From an uncultured Acidobacteriaceae bacterium (GTDB taxonomy: Bacteria > Acidobacteriota > Terriglobia > Terriglobales > Acidobacteriaceae), in contig CALFMO010000068.1 in the NCBI GenBank assembly GCA_937879855.1, positions 62,001 through 126,000 on the forward strand: 64,000 bases of DNA, written 5' to 3'. The notes under the pieces were generated by a model, which saw only the letters and a program-made list of their open reading frames with translations, searched no databases and was not told where the DNA came from. Of the stretch, positions 58,429-64,000 are shown piece by piece (position 1 is the first letter of the stretch; every line of letters begins with the position of its first letter). The position numbers were made by a program, and so were the translations under genes.

Positions 58429-59175
58429 TTATTCTCGGGCTGCAGAAGGTTTGTTTTCCGACGTGGTCGCACCGGTGTAACGCGCCAGCGTGCTCAAAAA
58501 CGGCTGACTCAGGTGAGTGCGCCGGACTTTGCCTTCCAGAATGTCGTCGAAAGGAACAAACTTGCCGTAGAGGATGCGGGTCTCGTCTTTGTCCTGGGTC
58601 ACCGACGCGCCATTTAAGTCGATTCCGGCAAAGAGGCCGCGGCTCCTGGAATAGGTGAGAACTTCCGACTTCAACTTCCAATCGGTATCAGCACCGGCAT
58701 GGCGGCCAACCGGACCGGCAGCTGCAGAAGCGTCGGCGCCGATTTTGAACTTGCTGGCGAGCATGTGTTTCATGCCTTCATCGTTCATGACGATCATGAC
58801 CAAGTCGATGGCTTGGCCGCCGAGCTGCAGACCCCAGCTGCCGCCGGTGATGGTAATCGGGGCGATCGCGCTCCACTTGCCGGTCTCAGTCCGGCACGTG
58901 GCCACTCCCTTTCCATGATTGCCACCGAAACCTACGGCGATTTTCACCATGGAGGGAACAACCGCGATACACTTCGCATCGCTCATAATCTTGTCGGGGA
59001 TGCCCTTGTCGGGCGTGGCCATGATCTCGTCGAGCACTTTCGCGGAATTGTCGATTCTTTTCTCAATGTCAGATTGTTCTTTATCTTTGTCCGCGCTCCA
59101 GCCGGTGCCGGCGAGCAGTGCAACGCTTAAGAGTGCGAGGAAGGTTTTGGCGAAGGGAAGGAAACGTCGGTTCAT
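58429..59175 (-). CDS. SYLF-domain (YSC84-type) lipid-binding protein, second copy
   Basis: 248 residues from the ATG at 59175 with a GGAG site. Signal peptide (FLPFAKTFLALLSVALLAG). SYLF blocks match the protein at 7126: KVLDEIMATPDKGIPDKIM, GSWGLQLGGQAIDLVMIVMND, KIGADASAAAGPVGRHAGAD, SRSRGLFAGIDLNGASV. It lacks any extra domain. It stands upstream of the membrane-protein operon on the same strand but 34 bp away, and may be co-transcribed with it. Confidence 0.9.
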   Translation of the reverse strand: MNRRFLPFAKTFLALLSVALLAGTGWSADKDKEQSDIEKRIDNSAKVLDEIMATPDKGIPDKIMSDAKCIAVVPSMVKIAVGFGGNHGKGVATCRTETGKWSAIAPITITGGSWGLQLGGQAIDLVMIVMNDEGMKHMLASKFKIGADASAAAGPVGRHAGADTDWKLKSEVLTYSRSRGLFAGIDLNGASVTQDKDETRILYGKFVPFDDILEGKVRRTHLSQPFLSTLARYTGATTSENKPSAARE

Positions 59176-59311
59176 TATCAACTCCGGTAAACTCTTGACG
59201 GAATAGGCGTAACCTGACACTAAACAACTGTTCCATTAGCCCCTATCCGGTTCATGCTGTAACTGCGCGCAGAACATGCCTGAGATAAGTCCCAGTGCGC
59301 GGGCAGAGGAA

Positions 59312-60769
59312 TTACTGGGGCAACACGACTAAGCTTGTGGGGCTGGCGATGGAGTATGGCGATCCCGCGGCCTGACTATTCGTCGTCGAAGTCACCGAGA
59401 AAACGAATAGCTTCCCGGCGGCTTGACCAATGGCATAAAGATGGTTGTCGTTGTCCCAGAAGACCTGATCAATCTGGTCGCTGACGAGCAATCGCGTGTA
59501 GGGCGTGATCGGATCCGCGCCATTGAAGTGGAACACCTGCAAGCCCCCACTTCCTGCGACTGCCAGCAGGTCGCCCGCAGGCGACATTGCGATTGCCCTT
59601 ACGAAGCCGGCGGAGATCGACGGCATGTTGGAATAAGTGCTGGGAGTGGTCAGGTTGCCGGAACTGTCGGCAGTGTAGACGGCAAGCTGGTAGGGCGCAA
59701 CCGGCTGCCATGAGGCATTGTCAAGTGGTTGCACCGGGATGGCAACATGATTGGCGGTATCGGAGGCTGCCAGATAGGGACAGTAGAAATTTCCACTCTG
59801 CGCGGCCGGCATGGGCGGATTGATGTTCAACGAAGTGAGCGTGCCATCGCTATTCCGCGCGAACCCGTAAATGAGGGCTTTGAAGTGATAGCAGGATGAA
59901 CCGTAGGCATCGATGTGGTTTCCAACAAAAGAGAGCACTCCCAGAAATTCCGGGCTGGCGGCGCTGGAAACGCCCAGATAAGTCAGCTGGCCCGAAGTAC
60001 GGTTCAGCTCAAAGAATTGAAAATCATTATTGGCGCAAATGTTGCCGTCGTAATCGTTGGCATACAACGTTGTGCCCGTGGGATCGAGAAACAGGGCACC
60101 GGGGCCGCCGCACAGTGTGCCATCCAGTAACAGGCCGTTCAATTGCTGTGCGTTGATTGAGGACACCTGTTGAAATGTGCCATCCGAGGCGACAGAGAAA
60201 GAGTCGATGTCAATCCCGTTCGTACCAAAAAGGTAGTTTTGATTGGCTGCCATGAGCGAGACGGCAGTGGGGAAAGGTGAACCCGACAGGGACGTGAGCC
60301 TGCCGTCAGCGGCCGCGCTAAAGGCGTAAGTTTGAACGCTGGCGTTGTTCGGATTGCTGGCTACGTAGACATATGCATCGGCCGTTTGGATCGCTGGATT
60401 GACAGTGATGGAGACCGAGGCGCTGGCATTGGTGTAATCGGCTGTGTCGGTGGGAGAAAATTCTACGGAGAGCGTTTGTGTTCCCGCAGCCAGCACCGTG
60501 CCCGCCGGCGGGCTGTACACGAACGTACCCGCAACGCTTGCAGTCGCGTCTAGCTGGGTCGCGCTAAGGGGAGTGGGATTCGTGATGGGCGCGGGCGGCG
60601 ACCAATTAATCGTGGGCGTGACCTTGGAGGTTGTGGACCCGCTGCTTCCCGAGCCTCCATGATTTCCGCCCGAGATTGCCCCTGAACAGGAACTGAGAGT
60701 TGCGGTTGCGAGCAATACCGCTAGCGTAAATAGGACCGATGACCAGCACTGCCACAAACGCATGGCCAT
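59312..60769 (-). CDS. Lipoprotein with Ig-like domain and beta-propeller
   Basis: 485 residues. Signal with lipobox LSSC (Cys28), followed by a Gly/Ser-rich spacer and an MBG/Big-type Ig domain (~50-128; AGTQTLSVEFSPTDTADYTNASASVSITV). From ~135 to the end there are about seven propeller blades, each with the pattern YVxSNxxxxxVQTYxFSxxADGxLTxL seen in lactonase-family 6-phosphogluconolactonase-like proteins (for example YVYVASNPNNASVQTYAFS and GFVRAIAMSPAGDLLAVAG). Surface-attached, function unknown; enzymatic activity is not implied. Confidence 0.85.
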   Translation of the reverse strand: MAMRLWQCWSSVLFTLAVLLATATLSSCSGAISGGNHGGSGSSGSTTSKVTPTINWSPPAPITNPTPLSATQLDATASVAGTFVYSPPAGTVLAAGTQTLSVEFSPTDTADYTNASASVSITVNPAIQTADAYVYVASNPNNASVQTYAFSAAADGRLTSLSGSPFPTAVSLMAANQNYLFGTNGIDIDSFSVASDGTFQQVSSINAQQLNGLLLDGTLCGGPGALFLDPTGTTLYANDYDGNICANNDFQFFELNRTSGQLTYLGVSSAASPEFLGVLSFVGNHIDAYGSSCYHFKALIYGFARNSDGTLTSLNINPPMPAAQSGNFYCPYLAASDTANHVAIPVQPLDNASWQPVAPYQLAVYTADSSGNLTTPSTYSNMPSISAGFVRAIAMSPAGDLLAVAGSGGLQVFHFNGADPITPYTRLLVSDQIDQVFWDNDNHLYAIGQAAGKLFVFSVTSTTNSQAAGSPYSIASPTSLVVLPQ

Positions 60770-60885
60770 CTCCTTGGGGTCACCAAAAATTTAGTGCCAC
60801 TTGGATGTTCAGCGAAGGGAGCAGGTTGCTAGTGCGAATGCAACGACCGATTTCCACGAGCAATGATCACGGTGAAGATGGAGTG

Positions 60886-61083
60886 CTATACGATGTAACC
60901 GGGTTTACGTTGCAGCAAATCTTGCTGAAATAGCCGGAGTTCAAGTTCCTGAATGCGTTGCTGTTTTCTGTCGTAGGCAGACCGTTCCTCGGGCGTTAGG
61001 CCGCCGAAGACTTCGTCGTGCCGCGTTTTCGCCTGTTCGACACGAAGACGTGACAATTCGGTTTGTTCCGACTCGTATTCCAC
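60886..61083 (-). CDS. Small hypothetical protein
   Basis: 65 residues from the GTG at 61083. The frame is open further to 61248, but the sequence there looks non-coding. The C-terminal part is charged and helical (RLRVEQAKTRHDEVFGGLTPEERSAYDRKQQRIQELELRLFQQ), with coiled-coil character. No family recognised. The start codon is a guess. Confidence 0.4.
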   Translation of the reverse strand: MEYESEQTELSRLRVEQAKTRHDEVFGGLTPEERSAYDRKQQRIQELELRLFQQDLLQRKPGYIV

Positions 61084-61289
61084 GATGGGAGCCTCTACAC
61101 CTTTCGGCTGCGACGGGACGTGACCACAAAGGAAGGATAATCTCAACCTACGCCCTAGCCGGTGGGAATCAATACAGGCGATACTGTACGCTATCGAACA
61201 AAAGGTGTCCAGCAGGCATGAGGTGGGAGACCCGGCGGGAGCGATCAATCTAAAAGGCGAATTTAAGAAGCAACGGAGTTGTGCTCCCT

Positions 61290-61310
61290 CGACAGCCGAG
61301 GCGGCTGTCG
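61290..61310. repeat. Perfect hairpin (CGACAGCCG/CGGCTGTCG)
   Basis: Nine-bp arms with a 3-base loop, 11 bp beyond the stop codon of the small membrane-protein gene 61321-61491. Position fits a minus-strand transcript end or a dispersed GACAGCCG-type palindrome; no T-run follows. Confidence 0.55.
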
Positions 61311-61320
61311 CTACGCAAGT

Positions 61321-61491
61321 TCAGTCGCCGCTGGCGTGATTTTGACTGGGCACCAACACCAGGCGCGGTCGAGATGGCTCCGGCTGCGACGGGCGGCCGA
61401 AAGTATTCAGGATGCCGATAACGGCAGCATAAGCGGCGAGCACGCCAAATCCGACGGACGCGACGACGGTGACCAGCAGAACGAGCGGCAT
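61321..61491 (-). CDS. Very small hypothetical membrane protein
   Basis: 56 residues from the ATG at 61491; upstream in-frame GTG and TTG codons are alternatives. One transmembrane helix (VLLVTVVASVGFGVLAAYAAVIGIL) and a Pro/Ser-rich end (SQPEPSRPRLVLVPSQNHASGD). No family recognised. It is divergent from uvrA. Confidence 0.5.
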   Translation of the reverse strand: MPLVLLVTVVASVGFGVLAAYAAVIGILNTFGRPSQPEPSRPRLVLVPSQNHASGD

Positions 61492-61723
61492 AAGAATCGA
61501 AATCACGGCAACCAACCTTTGACGAAGGGCTGATATCAGATGCACGGCCCCAGAATCCGTATACCTAGTATCTTTTCCCTTCCAGCAGCGCGAACCATCC
61601 AATCTAACCGCGTTGACGCTCCGCGCTGTTGACGACTAAGATACGGAGTAGAGCTGTGTATTCCTACTTTCGAACAATTCTGGGCACCTGTCGACATTAC
61701 GGAAGGGACATAGCCCCCGGCAC

Positions 61724-64000
61724 ATGACGGCGATTACCAAGATTTCTGTCCGGGGCGCCCGGCAGCATAATCTTAAAAACATTGACGTTGAGATCCCTCG
61801 TAACACCCTGACGGTGGTTACCGGGCTGAGCGGGTCCGGGAAATCCTCGCTTGCCTTCGACACGATCTATGCCGAGGGCCAGCGGCGCTACGTGGAGACC
61901 CTGTCGGCCTACGCGCGGCAGTTTCTGGATCAGATGGAGCGCCCGGATGTGGATGCAATTGACGGACTTAGCCCATCCATCTCGATCGAGCAGAAGACCA
62001 CCAGCCGCAGCCCGCGCTCAACTGTGGGGACGATCACCGAAATTTACGATTATCTTCGCCTGCTGTTCGCTTCTATTGGCGTGCCACATTGTCCCAAGTG
62101 CGGGCGAGCGATCAGTCGGCAGAGCGCCGATCAGATTGTGCAACGGGTCATGGCGCTGAGTCCCGAAGACCGGGTTATGGTCATGGCGCCGATTGTGCGC
62201 GGGCGCAAGGGCGAATTCAAGAAAGAGATGGAAACGCTGGTCAAGCACGGCTACACCCGGGCGCGAATCGATGGCGAACTGGTTAGCCTGGATGACGAAG
62301 TCGCGATCAATCTCGACAAGCGGAAAAATCACACGATTGAAGTCGTCATTGACCGGCTGCTGGTGAAGCCGGGGATCGAGCATCGGCTAGAAATGTCGGT
62401 GGGACTGGCGATGAAGCTGGCGGGCGGGTTAGTGCAAGTCGCGGTAGTCGGCGGCGAGGAGCAGCTTTATTCAGAAAAGCTAGCATGTCCGGATTGCGGC
62501 ATCAGCGTGCCGCAACTGGAGCCGCGGTCGTTTTCGTTTAACAGCCTGTATGGAGCGTGTCCAGAGTGCCACGGGCTTGGCAGCAAGTACGATTTCGATC
62601 CGGCAAAGGTGATTACCGACTGGTCGAAGCCGCTGCTCGAAGGCGGTTTGGGGCCGGGATCGGCTTCGCAGAATCTGATTCACATGCTCCAGATTGCCTC
62701 TGCAGCGTATGGCATTAATTTGAGCACGCCGTTTGAAAAGCTTCCGGAGAGGACGCAGGATTTTCTGCTGAATGGCGAACCCGGGCGCGGCGGGAAGACC
62801 GGCTTTCACGGCATCTTCGGATATTTGAAACAGAATCTGGAGGAGTCGACTTCCGAGGGCTATCGAGAATGGCTGATGGATCACATGTCAGCGACCGAGT
62901 GTCCCGCATGTCATGGAAAGCGGCTGCGGCCAGAGAGCCTGGCGGTCAAGGTGAAGGGGATGTCGATTGCCGACTTCACCGCGATGCCAGTGGAGCGGTC
63001 GCTGGCGGTGGCGCAGGGCATCAGGCTGACGGGGCGCGAGGCGACGATTGCCGGGCGGGTCATGCACGAGATTGTGGAGCGGTTGCAGTTTTTGAATGCG
63101 GTGGGGTTGGGATACATCTCGCTCGATCGTTCGGCGGCGACCTTGTCAGGCGGCGAGGGCCAGCGCATTCGGCTGGCAACGCAGATAGGATCGAAACTGC
63201 GCGGCGTGTTGTATGTGCTGGATGAGCCGTCGATTGGACTGCACCACCGGGACAACGGGCGATTGTTGACTGCGTTGGAAAATCTGCGCGACCTGGGCAA
63301 CACGGTGCTGGTCGTTGAGCACGATGAAGAGACGATCCGTCGCGCCGATTACGTGGTTGATCTTGGGCCGGGTGCGGGGAGGCATGGCGGGAGCCTGGTG
63401 GCGCGCGGAACTCCAGAGGAGATCATGCGCGATCCGAACTCGCTCACCGGGGCGTATATCTCGGGGCGGACGTCAATTGAGATGCGGGCCGAGCGCCGAC
63501 ATGCGATCGGTGCGGCGCTGACGATTCTGGGGGCGAAGGAAAACAATCTCAAGAATCTGGACGTGACTTTTCCCTTGGGCGTGATGACCGTAGTGACAGG
63601 TGTGTCGGGTTCGGGCAAGTCGACGCTGGTGAATGACATTCTGTACCGGGCGCTTGCGCGGCAACTGTATCGGTCGCGCGAGAAGGCGGGCGAGCACAAG
63701 GCGATCTCCGGCGCGGAGAATATTGACAAGGTGATTCGCATCGATCAGTCGCCGATCGGGCGTACGCCACGGTCGAATCCGGCGACATACACCGGAGTGT
63801 TCACGCAGATCCGCGACTTCTATGCGATGCTGCCGGAGTCGCGCGAGCGCGGCTACAAGGCAGGACGATTTTCCTTCAATGTCTCTGGCGGACGCTGCGA
63901 GGCCTGCCAGGGCGAGGGGCAGCGGCGCATCGAGATGAATTTTCTGCCTGATGTGTATGTACTCTGCGAAGTCTGCGGCGGGCGGCGCTACAACCACGAA
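61724..64000 (+). CDS. uvrA: Excinuclease ABC subunit A, 3' end cut by window edge
   Basis: Open from the ATG at 61724 through the window end, 759 codons of an expected ~940. ATP-dependent DNA damage-recognition subunit of nucleotide excision repair. First Walker A GLSGSGKSS (34-42), CPKCGR near 122, the first zinc module CPDCG...CPECHG (about 254-284), ABC signature LSGGEGQRIRLA (474 on), Walker B VLDEPSIGLHH, second Walker A GVSGSGKST near 626, and the second zinc module CEACQGEGQRRIEMNF...CEVCGG. The second signature and Walker B lie beyond the edge. GGAAGGGA is about 20 bp upstream. No SOS box was recognised. Confidence 0.96.
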   Translation, partial: MTAITKISVRGARQHNLKNIDVEIPRNTLTVVTGLSGSGKSSLAFDTIYAEGQRRYVETLSAYARQFLDQMERPDVDAIDGLSPSISIEQKTTSRSPRSTVGTITEIYDYLRLLFASIGVPHCPKCGRAISRQSADQIVQRVMALSPEDRVMVMAPIVRGRKGEFKKEMETLVKHGYTRARIDGELVSLDDEVAINLDKRKNHTIEVVIDRLLVKPGIEHRLEMSVGLAMKLAGGLVQVAVVGGEEQLYSEKLACPDCGISVPQLEPRSFSFNSLYGACPECHGLGSKYDFDPAKVITDWSKPLLEGGLGPGSASQNLIHMLQIASAAYGINLSTPFEKLPERTQDFLLNGEPGRGGKTGFHGIFGYLKQNLEESTSEGYREWLMDHMSATECPACHGKRLRPESLAVKVKGMSIADFTAMPVERSLAVAQGIRLTGREATIAGRVMHEIVERLQFLNAVGLGYISLDRSAATLSGGEGQRIRLATQIGSKLRGVLYVLDEPSIGLHHRDNGRLLTALENLRDLGNTVLVVEHDEETIRRADYVVDLGPGAGRHGGSLVARGTPEEIMRDPNSLTGAYISGRTSIEMRAERRHAIGAALTILGAKENNLKNLDVTFPLGVMTVVTGVSGSGKSTLVNDILYRALARQLYRSREKAGEHKAISGAENIDKVIRIDQSPIGRTPRSNPATYTGVFTQIRDFYAMLPESRERGYKAGRFSFNVSGGRCEACQGEGQRRIEMNFLPDVYVLCEVCGGRRYNHE

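Overview
The window looks like a chromosomal segment of a soil Acidobacteriota, probably class Terriglobia. I infer this from moderately high GC, a BlaI/M56 pair whose sensor carries a C-terminal TIGR03435-type domain, a very large Oar-like TonB-dependent receptor with an N-terminal carboxypeptidase-regulatory domain, several Tat-exported enzymes, a DUF1111 di-haem protein, and many short dispersed palindromes between genes. No rRNA, CRISPR array or prophage was seen.

Layout. 0-6 kb: end of an unrecognised secreted protein, then the housekeeping run uppS-cdsA-dxr-rseP on the minus strand (cell-wall lipid carrier, phospholipid, isoprenoid and site-2 protease functions). 6-11 kb: a LuxR-type regulator lacking its phospho-acceptor Asp, a SYLF lipid-binding protein, a cupin, a lipid A-type acyltransferase and an acetylornithine aminotransferase-like gene. 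11-20 kb: a minus-strand catabolic run (B12-binding mutase subunit, two enoyl-CoA hydratases, carboxyltransferase subunit, HMG-CoA lyase, thioesterase, histidine ammonia-lyase, YjbQ, DUF4337). It fits branched-chain amino-acid and histidine breakdown, but the biotin subunit and the large mutase subunit are not here. 19.5-26 kb: an AlkA-like glycosylase, a secreted RidA protein, a Tat TIM-barrel protein, and a three-gene molybdenum hydroxylase resembling PaoABC.

27-39.6 kb: an S9 peptidase, a secreted degenerate-metzincin protein with its partner gene, a DUF1111 di-haem protein with a perfect CRP-type palindrome in the divergent intergenic region, the blaI-M56 pair with its operator, and a Tat-exported amidase.

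39.7-46.3 kb is the accessory part. It holds an IS1595-type transposon with perfect 33-bp ends and a passenger gene, a tRNA-like locus whose anticodon loop is replaced by a 54-nt hairpin, a cluster of small secreted or anchored proteins sharing an Asn-rich linker and an uncharacterised C-terminal domain, and a RayT (REP-associated) transposase between REP palindromes.

46.4-64 kb: an FKBP isomerase, two YihY/BrkB membrane proteins, a cold-shock protein with a long leader and a clear terminator, an NlpC/P60-type peptidase, a degenerate peptidase-TPR protein, the large TonB-dependent receptor, a YqjDE-like small membrane-protein operon, a second SYLF protein, a beta-propeller lipoprotein, and the 5' three quarters of uvrA running off the end.
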